NCBI GenBank assembly: GCA_950097035.1
Contig: CATNDT010000005.1
Span: 1 to 41,801, forward strand
Reading direction: 5' to 3'
Origin: an uncultured Oscillibacter sp.
GTDB lineage: Bacteria > Bacillota > Clostridia > Oscillospirales > Oscillospiraceae
Length of the DNA: 41,801 nt
This document shows positions 30,145 to 38,891 of this stretch, in pieces. Below the pieces are notes generated by a model that saw nothing but the letters and a program-made list of their open reading frames with translations, was not told where the DNA came from and made no database searches. Position 1 is the stretch's first letter. The number at the start of each line of letters is the position of its first letter. The translations under genes and the position numbers were made by a program.

Positions 30145-31679
30145 GTCTGATCATTTGCCTTTTCCGCGGCTTCCTGCCGGCAGAGTTTTGCGCCTGCCAG
30201 GGCCATGGCGAACACAAACCAGAAGATGACCATCACCCGGGGATAGTGCCACAGATAATCCGCCAGGCCACAGACCATGGCGCCGCATATGGCTGCCGCT
30301 GCGGCGCAGGTGATGGTGCGGGCGGCGGAGGGCGCGCAGTGGCGGACAATATGAGCCGCGCGCTTGATACCCCATAACAGAGCGCTCACAAAGCTGAGGA
30401 TCCCCAGCAGGCCGGTTTGCAGCCATACCTCCAGATAGAAATTATGAGAGTGAACATAGGGGAAATTGGCGTGATAGAGGTTCCAGTCAGCGGCATACGT
30501 TTTGGGAACCACAGCGCCAAGCCCAATACCGCGGATGGGGCGGCTGCGAATCATCTCCAGCGCCGCCAGCAGGGTGGGGAGGCGGTTGACTGTGGAGGAG
30601 TCCGACATATTTCCGATCGTCAGAATCCGGTTCCAGATACTGGAGGGCAGAAAGGGGATGCAAAGGACGCACAGTGCCGCAAACAGCGGAATCAGCCGGG
30701 GGCGCCAGAGAAACACCATTACCGCCATGGCGCAGGCCATGCCCACCCAGCTGGCCCGGGAGTAAGTCATGCCCAGCGCCGCCATGCCGACAACAAACAC
30801 GCTGCCGGCGGCCAGCTTGCCTGCCAGATGGTTGGAGCAGAGAAACAGTGCCAGCACCAGGGGCAGCAGCAGGATCAATATTTCGGCAAAGGTATTGGGA
30901 TTGTCAAAAAAGGACTCCACCCGGCCGGGCATTCCGGCATTTACCTTGAGATCCACATAGGAGCGGTTGACCTCTACGCCCTGGATACGCTGATACACAC
31001 CGTACAGCGAGGAGACCAGCACGCAGACCCCGCCGCCGGCGGCCAGCCGTTTCAGGTCCTCCGTGTGGCGGACGGCGCTGACTGTCACCAGTACGCAGAG
31101 GGCCGCAGAGATATGGAAGAACAAAAAACGCTGGGAAAGAGCGGGAGCATAGGAAAACACCAGACCTAAAAAGGCGGAGGCAAACAGCACCAGGGGATAA
31201 AAGCCCACCGCCGCCACATCCAGCCGGAAGCTCTCCCGGCGCATGGCTCCGGCGTGAAACAGCACCAGCAGCAGGGAAAACCCCATCAGGCTGTAGGCGT
31301 TGTTCCAGTGGGAGTAGGGAATGATCCACAGCAGCATAATCAGCCAGGACTGGGCCACGGCGGTCTCCTCGCCTGTGGTGAAGGCGAAGCGGCTGAATAC
31401 ACTGCTGTCAAAGGTTGCCTGCAGCGTCCTGTAAAGCCTGTGCAGCAGCCAGGCCGGAAAATTAATCAGAGCGGTCAACAGGCGGCAGAGGACGCTGCCG
31501 TCCCACGCCTGTGCCACCGCCCCCTCCCTGCAGAGGAGGCGCAGAACGGTGCTCTCATCGATTTGCCGGGTGCACCAGCAGCCGAGGCCGGCCAGAATCC
31601 GGTGCAGGGCGCTGGCCTCGTAGACTGAGACCAGGGCCAGAAACAGCTGATAGATACGGCTCTCCCGCAGAAGGGTCAT
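30141..31679 (-). CDS. O-antigen ligase/Wzy-type polymerase family membrane protein
   Basis: 512 residues, ATG at 31679 with GAGGAAA upstream. Around ten or more membrane segments start near residue 110 (SWLIMLLWIIPYSHWNNAY). The Wzy_C signature is present: FFDNPNTFAEILILLLPLVL, then YSRASWVGM and, in the large outer loop, VHSHNFYLEVWLQTGLLGIL, where the histidine pair is typical. The first 100 residues are a soluble cytoplasmic extension. It probably polymerises or ligates cell-surface glycans carried on lipid. The partner glycosyltransferase gene lies 19 bases upstream. Confidence 0.88.
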   Translation of the reverse strand: MTLLRESRIYQLFLALVSVYEASALHRILAGLGCWCTRQIDESTVLRLLCREGAVAQAWDGSVLCRLLTALINFPAWLLHRLYRTLQATFDSSVFSRFAFTTGEETAVAQSWLIMLLWIIPYSHWNNAYSLMGFSLLLVLFHAGAMRRESFRLDVAAVGFYPLVLFASAFLGLVFSYAPALSQRFLFFHISAALCVLVTVSAVRHTEDLKRLAAGGGVCVLVSSLYGVYQRIQGVEVNRSYVDLKVNAGMPGRVESFFDNPNTFAEILILLLPLVLALFLCSNHLAGKLAAGSVFVVGMAALGMTYSRASWVGMACAMAVMVFLWRPRLIPLFAALCVLCIPFLPSSIWNRILTIGNMSDSSTVNRLPTLLAALEMIRSRPIRGIGLGAVVPKTYAADWNLYHANFPYVHSHNFYLEVWLQTGLLGILSFVSALLWGIKRAAHIVRHCAPSAARTITCAAAAAICGAMVCGLADYLWHYPRVMVIFWFVFAMALAGAKLCRQEAAEKANDQT

Positions 31680-31698
31680 GGCGAATTTCCTCGTTTCT

Positions 31699-32715
31699 TT
31701 AAGTCCGGTTTTTCAGGCGGTAGAGCAGTGTCAGCAGGAAAAAGTGCTCTCCCTGCACCAGCTTTGCTACCAGCTGTTTGTTGCGGCTCATACCGGCCGG
31801 TGCGACGGTTTGAATGGCCCGCGCCATTTCCGGCGCCGTACAGAGGGCCTTTACCGTTTGTTGCTTTTGCGCCATGGTCTTGGGATTTCCTCTGGCGTAC
31901 TCATTGCCGATGGCGATCAGCAGTCCCGCACAGTTGGAGTTCTCCCGCCACTGGGGCCGGGCGGACTCCAGGCCGTATTTTTGCACCAGGGCCTCCTTGC
32001 GCTCCATAAAGCGGGCGAAAACCTGTTGGAAATCCCGCATGTATTTGTGGGTGGCAGAGGCGGGATTGGACAGATAGCGGTACAGGGGCTCTTCCGTCAC
32101 AGCCAGCCTCCGGGCGTTGCAGAAATACTCCATCAGGAAGAGATCGTCCTCCAGATAGGCGCCCTCAAAGGTGACCCCGGCGTCTTTGAGGATCTCTGCG
32201 GAAAAGAGATAGCGCCAGATAAAGCCGTTGAAAATGGGCTGACGCAGCCGGTCTCCCAACAGAGGATAGACAATGCCCTCCAGAATACCCTGGCGGTCAT
32301 ACGTCCCGGCAGGGAGACACCGCTCTACAAAGGAGCTGCCGTCCGGCAAGAGATTCCGGTGGGCACAGGCCGCGCTGTCTGCACCGCTCTGTTCCCGCAG
32401 GTTCCACAGGGTTTCCAGCGCCCGGGGCTCCAGACTGTCGTCCGCATCCAAAAAGGCGATATACGCCCCCTTTGCCTCCCGCAGCCCCCGGTTCCGGGCC
32501 TCGCTGACGCCGGCATTTTTCGGCTGGTGCAGAGCGCGGATGCGGCTGTCCGACGCGGCCAGGCGGTCGCAGATGGCGGGGGAGCCGTCAGTGCACCCGT
32601 CGTCCACCAGCAGCAGCTCCCAGTCGGAAAAGGTCTGGTCTGTCACGCTCTCCACGCACGGGGGCAGATATTGTTCCGCCTGATAGACGGGGACGATTAT
32701 GGAGATACTGGGCAT
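31699..32715 (-). CDS. Family 2 glycosyltransferase
   Basis: 338 residues, ATG at 32715 with AGGAGG about 7 bases upstream. The GT-A nucleotide-sugar domain is clear: SISIIVPVYQAEQYLPPCVE, then LLLVDDGCTDGSPAICD, KNAGVSEARNRGLREAKG and the metal-binding FLDADDSLEP. The catalytic region AYLEDDLFLMEYF follows. It has no signal peptide and would act on the inner face of the membrane. With the O-antigen-ligase-like gene it forms a two-gene surface glycan unit behind the promoter at 32801-32829. Confidence 0.92.
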   Translation of the reverse strand: MPSISIIVPVYQAEQYLPPCVESVTDQTFSDWELLLVDDGCTDGSPAICDRLAASDSRIRALHQPKNAGVSEARNRGLREAKGAYIAFLDADDSLEPRALETLWNLREQSGADSAACAHRNLLPDGSSFVERCLPAGTYDRQGILEGIVYPLLGDRLRQPIFNGFIWRYLFSAEILKDAGVTFEGAYLEDDLFLMEYFCNARRLAVTEEPLYRYLSNPASATHKYMRDFQQVFARFMERKEALVQKYGLESARPQWRENSNCAGLLIAIGNEYARGNPKTMAQKQQTVKALCTAPEMARAIQTVAPAGMSRNKQLVAKLVQGEHFFLLTLLYRLKNRT

Positions 32716-32800
32716 ATCATTCCTCCTGATCGGTGTCCGGGTGTGGTCTGATCCCGCTTTTCAAATGCCCGGGAACGCGGGCTTCTGCATTGACAGGTAT

Positions 32801-32829
32801 ATTTTACCCCATTCCGGCGGGGAGGTCAA
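32801..32829 (-). promoter_or_regulatory. Promoter of the glycan operon
   Basis: On the minus strand TTGACC (32824-32829) and TAAAAT (32801-32806) are exactly 17 bases apart. Confidence 0.7.
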
Positions 32830-32855
32830 GCAAAATGCCCGCCGCCGGGACCTTT

Positions 32856-33371
32856 CTAAGTGGATTCCAGGACAATGGGAAGATCCACCACAGTGAGCCC
32901 CCGGCGCAGGGCGTATTCCACAGTATATCGGGTGCCGCCGGGGGTGCCGTCAAAGGCGGCGATCAGCAGCGAGGCGTGGTCCACCATATAGCGGTCCCGC
33001 CGCTGCATACAAAAAGAGGTGTACCGGGCGGAGACCATCGTCTCATAGTCGCAGGCATCCAACAGCCGGGCATACCGCTCCCGCTGGTCGTGCGGCCATG
33101 CGTCCGCCTGAGTGGGGCAGGGGATGGCGGCCTCCACCGTTACCTCCGGGTGGAGGGCCCGCAGGCGCAGAACGCTTTCGCAGAAGTACAGGTCGCAGCC
33201 CTGGGCCATGCCACAGATAAAGTGCCGGAATCCATCGTCATAGGCTGCCTCTACCGCGTCGGCGATCCGCCGCTTCAGGGCGGTGCACCGCTCATCGCTC
33301 TCCGCATTGTTCCAAGGCAGCTTGGCAGGCCGGTGGCCTGTAAAACAGCAGGAGATCTGCTTTGCCCGCAT
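32856..33371 (-). CDS. SLOG-family protein (DUF1273/YpsA-like)
   Basis: 171 residues, ATG at 33371 with GAGGAGGG upstream. The Rossmann-like SLOG pattern is visible: CCFTGHRPAKLPW at the start, FICGMAQGCDLYFCESVLRL, and DGTPGGTRYTVEYALRRG near the end, where the glycine loops would bind a nucleotide or related ligand. YpsA of Bacillus affects cell division and DUF1273 members are often near phage genes, but no general function is settled. It is a single gene with no clear terminator. Confidence 0.85.
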   Translation of the reverse strand: MRAKQISCCFTGHRPAKLPWNNAESDERCTALKRRIADAVEAAYDDGFRHFICGMAQGCDLYFCESVLRLRALHPEVTVEAAIPCPTQADAWPHDQRERYARLLDACDYETMVSARYTSFCMQRRDRYMVDHASLLIAAFDGTPGGTRYTVEYALRRGLTVVDLPIVLEST

Positions 33372-33487
33372 GGTACCGCCCTCCTCTTGTCATCAGGAAT
33401 TGTCTCTATTGTAACCCGGAACGCAGGGGGATTTCAACCCATATTGCAGGGCGGATATGCCTTCCCTGTAAAAAATTAAAAAAAGGG
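33372..33487. other. Divergent intergenic region left of the nucleoside operon promoter
   Basis: No gene. An imperfect hairpin (around 33447-33471) precedes an A-rich run. No clear promoter for the SLOG gene was found. Confidence 0.35.
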
Positions 33488-33516
33488 TTGCTTTTATATA
33501 TGTCTTATGATAATAT
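33488..33516 (+). promoter_or_regulatory. Promoter of the nucleoside uptake and catabolism operon
   Basis: TTGCTT (33488-33493) and TAATAT (33511-33516) are separated by 17 bases. The ATG at 33587 follows about 64 bases after the expected start. Confidence 0.65.
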
Positions 33517-33525
33517 AAATAATGT

Positions 33526-33560
33526 CAGACAACTATATAAAAATGTATAACAATAGTCTG
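33526..33560. promoter_or_regulatory. Candidate GntR operator or leader hairpin
   Basis: CAGAC (33526-33530) and GTCTG (33556-33560) frame an AT-rich stretch just downstream of the predicted start site. The GntR/UTRA regulator encoded in the same operon is the obvious candidate to bind here. The arms are short, so this is tentative. Confidence 0.35.
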
Positions 33561-33586
33561 GCGAATACAGAAAGGACGGTTGAGGC

Positions 33587-34645
33587 ATGAAAAAGCATTT
33601 GAAACTTGCGGCATTCATACTGGCGGCTGCACTGCTGCTGAGCGGCTGCGGCGGAGAAAACGTGCCGGCTGACAATGCGGAGATCCCCAGAGTCGGCCTG
33701 CTGACAGGCACGGGGGGCCTTGGCGACGGCGCCTTTAACGATTTGTGCTACAACGGCACACAGATGTTTGAGGACAGTGAGCTTAAGACCGATGTGGTGG
33801 AACCGGCGGACTATACCGAGATGTACGGACTGGTGCAGCAATATGCCGACGCCGGCGACTATCTGGTAACGATCTGTGTGGGATATGAGTACACCCAGAT
33901 CCTGTCTGAGCTGGCGGCGTTGTATCCGGAGCAGAGGTTTGTGCTGGTGGATGACGCGGTGAATATGGAAAACGTGCACTCTGCCACCATCAGCCCACAG
34001 CAAAACGCCTTTCAGATCGGGGCCTACGCGGGCTGGATGGTGAAAGACGGAGCGCTTCCCAACGGACAGGGGCGAAATAAAATCGGCGTTGTGGCCGCTA
34101 TGGATAACGAACTGCTCCGCACGTTTGTCGCCGGATATATGTGCGGCGCCAAATATGTGAATCCCGATATTGAGATCATGGTGGGCTTTGTGGGCAGCTT
34201 TGCCGACACACAGACCGCAAAGGAGCTGGCGCTGAACATGTACAACTCCGGCTGCGATATTGTGTGGGAGGCCGCCGGCGGCTCCGGACTTGGCGTTTTT
34301 GAGGCGGCAAAGGAGGCAGACCTGTATGCAATGGGCAGCGACGGCTACAAGACCGGCATAGATCCGGACCATATTCTGGCGTGCTCCATACGCAGGCTGG
34401 ACCTGGTGCTGCAGCAGGTCATCATCAATGCGGAGAACGGGGAATTTGAGGGCGGCGACCATGTTTACGACGCTGCCGACGGCGCGGTTGAGATCAGCAC
34501 GGAGGGCAGCAATGTCACAAGCCCTGCGGAGGCCCTTGCCGTTGTGGACCGCGTGACGGAGATGATGGCCGCAGGCGAGCTGCAGGTTCCCGCCGGTATG
34601 GGGGAAGTGGATCGGTTCATTGAGACCTATGGAAGCCTTACATGA
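33587..34645 (+). CDS. BMP-family (PnrA-like) nucleoside-binding lipoprotein of ABC importer
   Basis: 352 residues. The lipoprotein signal ends in LLLSGC. The mature part has the BMP/PnrA layout: RVGLLTGTGGLGDGAFNDL, then PEQRFVLVDDAVNMENVHSA, AGYMCGAKYVNPDIEI and AAGGSGLGVFEAAKE, where the Asp, Phe and Gly residues around the two lobes hold purine nucleosides in PnrA of Treponema. It would deliver nucleosides to the two permeases encoded downstream. The stop overlaps the ATPase gene. Confidence 0.92.
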   Translation: MKKHLKLAAFILAAALLLSGCGGENVPADNAEIPRVGLLTGTGGLGDGAFNDLCYNGTQMFEDSELKTDVVEPADYTEMYGLVQQYADAGDYLVTICVGYEYTQILSELAALYPEQRFVLVDDAVNMENVHSATISPQQNAFQIGAYAGWMVKDGALPNGQGRNKIGVVAAMDNELLRTFVAGYMCGAKYVNPDIEIMVGFVGSFADTQTAKELALNMYNSGCDIVWEAAGGSGLGVFEAAKEADLYAMGSDGYKTGIDPDHILACSIRRLDLVLQQVIINAENGEFEGGDHVYDAADGAVEISTEGSNVTSPAEALAVVDRVTEMMAAGELQVPAGMGEVDRFIETYGSLT

Positions 34646-36164
34646 GCGAAAGGGCCGGCAGCCGCTTTTGGAGATGCGTCGCATAACCAAGTCCTTCGGC
34701 GGTGTTTTTGCCAATGAGGATGTCAGCCTGCGATGTTATCCGGGCGAGGTAATCAGCCTTTTGGGGGAAAACGGCGCGGGCAAGACCACGTTGATGAAGG
34801 TGCTCTACGGGATGCACGCCGCAGACAGCGGCGAGATTGTCTGGAAGGGCGAACCCGTGTCCATCCGCACACCCGGCGACGCGATCCGTTTGGGAATCCA
34901 GATGGTCCACCAGCACTTTATGCTGATCCCAACACTCTCCGTGGCGGAAAACCTGGTCCTTGGCCGGGAACCGAAAAAGCACGGGATCTTTCAGAGGTGC
35001 GGGGCGGAGGAGATTTGCGAGGAGCTGTCCCGAACATACGGCCTGCGGATTGACGGGCGGCGGCGGGTCTCCACACTGTCTGTGGGCGAGCGGCAGAGGG
35101 TGGAGATCCTCAAAGCCCTCTACCGGGGCGCAGAGCTCCTGATACTGGACGAGCCCACCGCCGTGCTGACGCCGCAGGAGACGCGGGAGCTGTTCGGCAC
35201 CATCGGGCGGCTGCGCGCCATGGGGAAGAGCATTATTATCATAACCCACAAGCTGAAAGAGACCAGGGAGATCTCGGACCGCGTGTATGTGCTGCGGGGC
35301 GGAAAGATTACCGGGGAGCGGCAGACGGCCGGCGCCACCATTGATGAGCTGACGGAGCTGATGGTGGGATACCGCCTGGTTCAAACGCAGAATCAGCACC
35401 CCACCCCGGGAGATGCGCTGCTGTGTGTAAAAAATTTATCCCTCAGGGAAAAACAGGGGCGCTCTCTTCTGCGGGAGCTGAATTTCACAGTTTACAGCGG
35501 AGAGATCCTGGGTGTGGCCGGCGTGGAGGGAAACGGCCAGGAGGAGCTGATCGAGGTGCTCTCCGGCATCCGCAGCGGCTGGGACGGGGAGATGGAGCTC
35601 CGGGGAGTCCGGGTTGAAAAGCCCACTCCGGCCAGGCTGATGGAGCTGGGCGTTGCCACCATCCACGCGGACAGGCAATATCGCGGGCTGCTGCTGGACA
35701 AGAGCGCCGTGAAGAATATGATGCTGGGTTTTCAGCGGGACCGCCGCTTTTACCGCAGGCCGCGGCTTGTCTGGAAATTGGCCGAGCGGCAGACGGCGGA
35801 GGAGATGGAGCGTTTTGACATCCGTCCCCGGGACCCTCAAAGAGCTGCCGGGGAGTTTTCCGGCGGCAATCAGCAAAAATTGATCGTGGCGCGGGAACTT
35901 GGCAGAGATGCACAGCTGCTGATTGCCGCAAACCCCACCCGGGGGATTGATATCGGGGCGGTCAACAGCATTCACCAGAAATTGCTGCAGGCGCGGGACG
36001 GCGGCAGGGGTGTCCTCCTGATCTCCTCAGACCTGGACGAAATCATGGAGCTTAGCGACCGCATTGCGGTGATCTACGAGGGACGGATCGTGACGCTGCG
36101 TGCCGCAGTGGATTTTACGGAACTGGAACTGGGCACGTATATGGGGGGGACGGCAGATGCGTAA
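34629..36164 (+). CDS. Nucleoside ABC importer ATPase, double cassette
   Basis: 511 residues from the ATG at 34629, which overlaps the preceding gene by 17 bases. There are two ABC cassettes. The first has Walker A LLGENGAGKTTLMKVL, signature LSVGERQRVEILK and Walker B LLILDEPTAVLTPQE. The second has a degenerate Walker A (GVEGNGQEELIEVL) and a FSGGNQQKLIVARELG signature with LLIAANPTRGIDIGAV. This is the arrangement of NupA/YufO and RbsA-type sugar and nucleoside importers, in which only one site fully hydrolyses ATP. Confidence 0.93.
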   Translation: MEALHERKGRQPLLEMRRITKSFGGVFANEDVSLRCYPGEVISLLGENGAGKTTLMKVLYGMHAADSGEIVWKGEPVSIRTPGDAIRLGIQMVHQHFMLIPTLSVAENLVLGREPKKHGIFQRCGAEEICEELSRTYGLRIDGRRRVSTLSVGERQRVEILKALYRGAELLILDEPTAVLTPQETRELFGTIGRLRAMGKSIIIITHKLKETREISDRVYVLRGGKITGERQTAGATIDELTELMVGYRLVQTQNQHPTPGDALLCVKNLSLREKQGRSLLRELNFTVYSGEILGVAGVEGNGQEELIEVLSGIRSGWDGEMELRGVRVEKPTPARLMELGVATIHADRQYRGLLLDKSAVKNMMLGFQRDRRFYRRPRLVWKLAERQTAEEMERFDIRPRDPQRAAGEFSGGNQQKLIVARELGRDAQLLIAANPTRGIDIGAVNSIHQKLLQARDGGRGVLLISSDLDEIMELSDRIAVIYEGRIVTLRAAVDFTELELGTYMGGTADA

Positions 36165-37203
36165 AAAACAAATGCACAACGATCTGTCCCCCGTCGTCTG
36201 CCTGCTGGTCTCCCTTGTCCTGGGCAGCGCCGTCCTCGCCGTCAGCGGCTATTCTCCGGCGGCGGCGTATCAGGCCATGCTGGTCAACGCGCTGGGCACA
36301 AGGAGCGGCGTTCTCCAAACACTTTTAAAGGCGTCGCCCCTGATGTTCTGCGGCCTGTCCGCGGCGTTGGCGCTGCGCGCCAACGTGTTTAATATCGGTA
36401 TTGAGGGTCAGCTCTACATGGGCGCGTTTGCCGGTTTTCTGGCCGGCAGATATCTGGACGGACTGCCGCCGTGGCTCCATATTCCGCTGTGCGTGCTGGC
36501 AGGCGCTTTGGTTGGGGCGCTGTATGCCCTGATCCCGGCGGGTTTAAAGCGGAAGACCGGGGCCCACGAGGTGGTGACCACCATTATGCTGAACTATGTG
36601 GCCGCGCTTTTTACAAGCTACCTCTCCAACCACTCCTTCAAGGCGGAGGGGATGATGCCCCAGACGGAGCTGGTGCGGGCGTCTGCCCGAATCGGCCGGA
36701 TCGTTTCACGGAGCCAGCTCACATGGGCAGTCGTCGTGGCGGTGGTCTTTCTCGCCGGTGCGCAGTTCTTTTTATATCACACGCCCAAAGGCTATGAGCT
36801 GGAGGCTGTGGGGGCAAACGCCGCGGCTGCGGAGGCGGGCGGCATTTCCGTCAGCCGCCTCCAGATGCAGGCGATGCTGCTATCCGGCGCCATTGCCGGA
36901 ATCGGCGGAACCATGGAGGTGCTGGGGACCCACGGCCGGTTTATTCAGGACTTCGCATCCGGGGCGGGCTACCAGGGGGTCTCTATTGCGATTCTGGGGG
37001 GAAATTCCCCGGTGGGCGTGGGGCTTGCGTCGCTGCTGTTCGGCATTTTGCAATATGGCGGCGCCGCCATGAGCCGCACCACCGGCGTTCCGGCGGAGTT
37101 TACGGAGGTGATTCAGGCACTGGTGGTGCTGTGTGTGTCAGCGCCGGTGCTGGTGCAAATACAATTTGGGAAAGGGGGCGAGCGCAAAGGTGAGCGGAGT
37201 TAA
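36157..37203 (+). CDS. Nucleoside ABC importer permease 1 (NupB/YufP-like)
   Basis: 348 residues from the ATG at 36157, overlapping the ATPase gene by 8 bases. About nine membrane segments; the conserved features LRANVFNIGIEGQLYMGAF and TGAHEVVTTIMLNYVAALFT are typical of BPD_transp_2-type permeases for nucleosides. The remaining segment with GYELEAVGANAAAAEAGGIS is the coupling region that contacts the ATPase. Confidence 0.92.
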   Translation: MRKKQMHNDLSPVVCLLVSLVLGSAVLAVSGYSPAAAYQAMLVNALGTRSGVLQTLLKASPLMFCGLSAALALRANVFNIGIEGQLYMGAFAGFLAGRYLDGLPPWLHIPLCVLAGALVGALYALIPAGLKRKTGAHEVVTTIMLNYVAALFTSYLSNHSFKAEGMMPQTELVRASARIGRIVSRSQLTWAVVVAVVFLAGAQFFLYHTPKGYELEAVGANAAAAEAGGISVSRLQMQAMLLSGAIAGIGGTMEVLGTHGRFIQDFASGAGYQGVSIAILGGNSPVGVGLASLLFGILQYGGAAMSRTTGVPAEFTEVIQALVVLCVSAPVLVQIQFGKGGERKGERS

Positions 37204-38134
37204 TTGGGTGACGCAGTTGCTCGCCTCCGGCCTGCGCCTGGCGCTGCCGATGGCGTTTGCGGCCTTGGGCGGATGTATCTCAGAGCTGTCCGGCATAACG
37301 GCGATGGGGCTGGAGGGGATGATGCTCACGGGCGCATTTTTCTCCGTGCTAGGTTCATATCTCAACGGAAGTGCCTGGGCCGGTATCGCGTTTGGGATAC
37401 TGGGCGGCGCGGCGATGGCCTGCGTGCAGGCCGTGCTCTGCATCCGGTATCGGGCCAATCAGATCGTCTGTGGGCTGGGCGTCAATATGCTGGGCAGCGG
37501 CTTGACGACCGTTCTTCTCAGCGCGGTTTTTGGCAACAAGGGCAAGTCCGCGGCTGTGGCGTCCTTCAAGGCGGTTCCCCTGCCCGTTTTGTCAAAGATT
37601 CCGGTTTTGGGCACATTGCTGACAAATGATCTCTTCTTTTACCTCTTCTTGTTGCTATTGGCCGTTATTTGGATTACAATTTATAAAACGGCCACCGGCC
37701 TGCGCCTCCGCGCGGCGGGGGTGCACCCTGAGGCGGTGGACAGTCTGGGGATTGACGTGATCCGCATCCGCTATCTGTCGGTATTGATCTGCGGCGCGTT
37801 ATGCGGCCTTGGCGGGGCCAGCCTCGCCATTGGGCAGATGAGCTTCTTCTCCTCCGGCATGACGGCGGGAAAGGGCTACATCGCCATCGCGGCGTTTGTG
37901 TTTGGCGGGTGGGACCCTGTCTTCACCGCGCTGGCCGCGCTGCTCTTCGGCGTGATGGAGGCGCTTCAGCTGCGACTGCAGGTCTATGTGACGTACCCGC
38001 AGATGATCCAGATGATCCCTTATCTTGTCACGATTTTGGCGATCAGCGTCAATCTCACCAGACGGGAGGCTCCTGCCGCTGTCGGAAAGCCGTACTATCA
38101 TAAGACGAGGAGAAAAAAGCGCCATGAGAACTAA
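37190..38134 (+). CDS. Nucleoside ABC importer permease 2 (NupC/YufQ-like)
   Basis: 314 residues with a GTG start at 37190, chosen because AAAGGGGG lies about 11 bases upstream and the gene then overlaps permease 1 by 14 bases. Membrane helices are spread along the protein. SGITAMGLEGMMLTGAFFSV, RYRANQIVCGLGVNMLGSGL and TGLRLRAAGVHPEAVDSLGI match the second permease of these importers. With 33587-37203 it completes the transporter. Confidence 0.92.
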   Translation: MSGVNWVTQLLASGLRLALPMAFAALGGCISELSGITAMGLEGMMLTGAFFSVLGSYLNGSAWAGIAFGILGGAAMACVQAVLCIRYRANQIVCGLGVNMLGSGLTTVLLSAVFGNKGKSAAVASFKAVPLPVLSKIPVLGTLLTNDLFFYLFLLLLAVIWITIYKTATGLRLRAAGVHPEAVDSLGIDVIRIRYLSVLICGALCGLGGASLAIGQMSFFSSGMTAGKGYIAIAAFVFGGWDPVFTALAALLFGVMEALQLRLQVYVTYPQMIQMIPYLVTILAISVNLTRREAPAAVGKPYYHKTRRKKRHEN

Positions 38135-38849
38135 GCGGTCTGAGAATGTCATCGAGATCATGCAAAAAAAGATCGACAGCGGCGAGTGGAAGCCGGGGGA
38201 GAAGATCCCGTCTGAGCCGGAGCTGGCGGCTGCGTTTGGTGTGAGCAGAACGACCATCCGGGAGGCGCTGCAGGAGATGAGTTACCGCGGACATATCAAT
38301 CGGGTCCATGGGGCGGGCTCTTTTGTCAGCCAAAGGACGATCAATTATGGGATCGATGAGCTGGCCAGCATCTCGGAGATTATCTGCGCCAACGGCTACC
38401 GGCTGAAGATTGAAAACATTCTCCTCGATATTGCAAGACCCACGCAGCGCCAGGCGGAGCTGCTTCATATCTCCTCGCTGGAGCCGGTGTATCATGTCCA
38501 GCGGATCTACTATGCGGACGATAACCCGGTGGTGTTTGAAAACGCCGTCTACCCCTACGGCATTCTGCAGGGGCTGGAGGAGACCGGGTTTGAGGGCTCC
38601 ACCTTCCGCTTTTTGGAGCAGTGCGGCCACACGGTAAAGTATTCCGACGGCTGGGTCCGGGCCATCAGCGCCTGCGGAGATCCGGCCAAGGCGCTGCGGG
38701 TTGCGGATAACACTCCGCTTTTGCTGGTGGAAACCGTGATCGCGGGCAGCGACGGCCGCGCCCTTGGCTATGTGCAGGACCACTATACCGAGTGGTTCGA
38801 TTTCCCCATCCACCGCGTTCGCACGGCGGTGACGCCGGCATCTCCATGA
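38124..38849 (+). CDS. GntR family regulator with UTRA effector domain
   Basis: 241 residues from the ATG at 38124, overlapping the permease gene by 11 bases. The winged helix-turn-helix has EWKPGEKIPSEPELAAAFGV and SRTTIREALQEMSYRGHINR. The C-terminal UTRA domain (VYHVQRIYYADDNPVVFENA, then LLLVETVIAGSDGRALGYVQ) senses small sugars or nucleosides. Sitting between importer and enzyme genes, it probably represses the whole operon until a nucleoside or its sugar phosphate appears. Confidence 0.92.
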   Translation: MRTKRSENVIEIMQKKIDSGEWKPGEKIPSEPELAAAFGVSRTTIREALQEMSYRGHINRVHGAGSFVSQRTINYGIDELASISEIICANGYRLKIENILLDIARPTQRQAELLHISSLEPVYHVQRIYYADDNPVVFENAVYPYGILQGLEETGFEGSTFRFLEQCGHTVKYSDGWVRAISACGDPAKALRVADNTPLLLVETVIAGSDGRALGYVQDHYTEWFDFPIHRVRTAVTPASP

Positions 38850-38891
38850 GGGGACCGGCACTACATCAATTATTTGAAAACAGGAGTCACT

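Noticed and set aside
33533-34714. A 393-codon open frame on the minus strand
   Set aside because: Antisense to the BMP lipoprotein gene, whose signal peptide and fold motifs are unmistakable.
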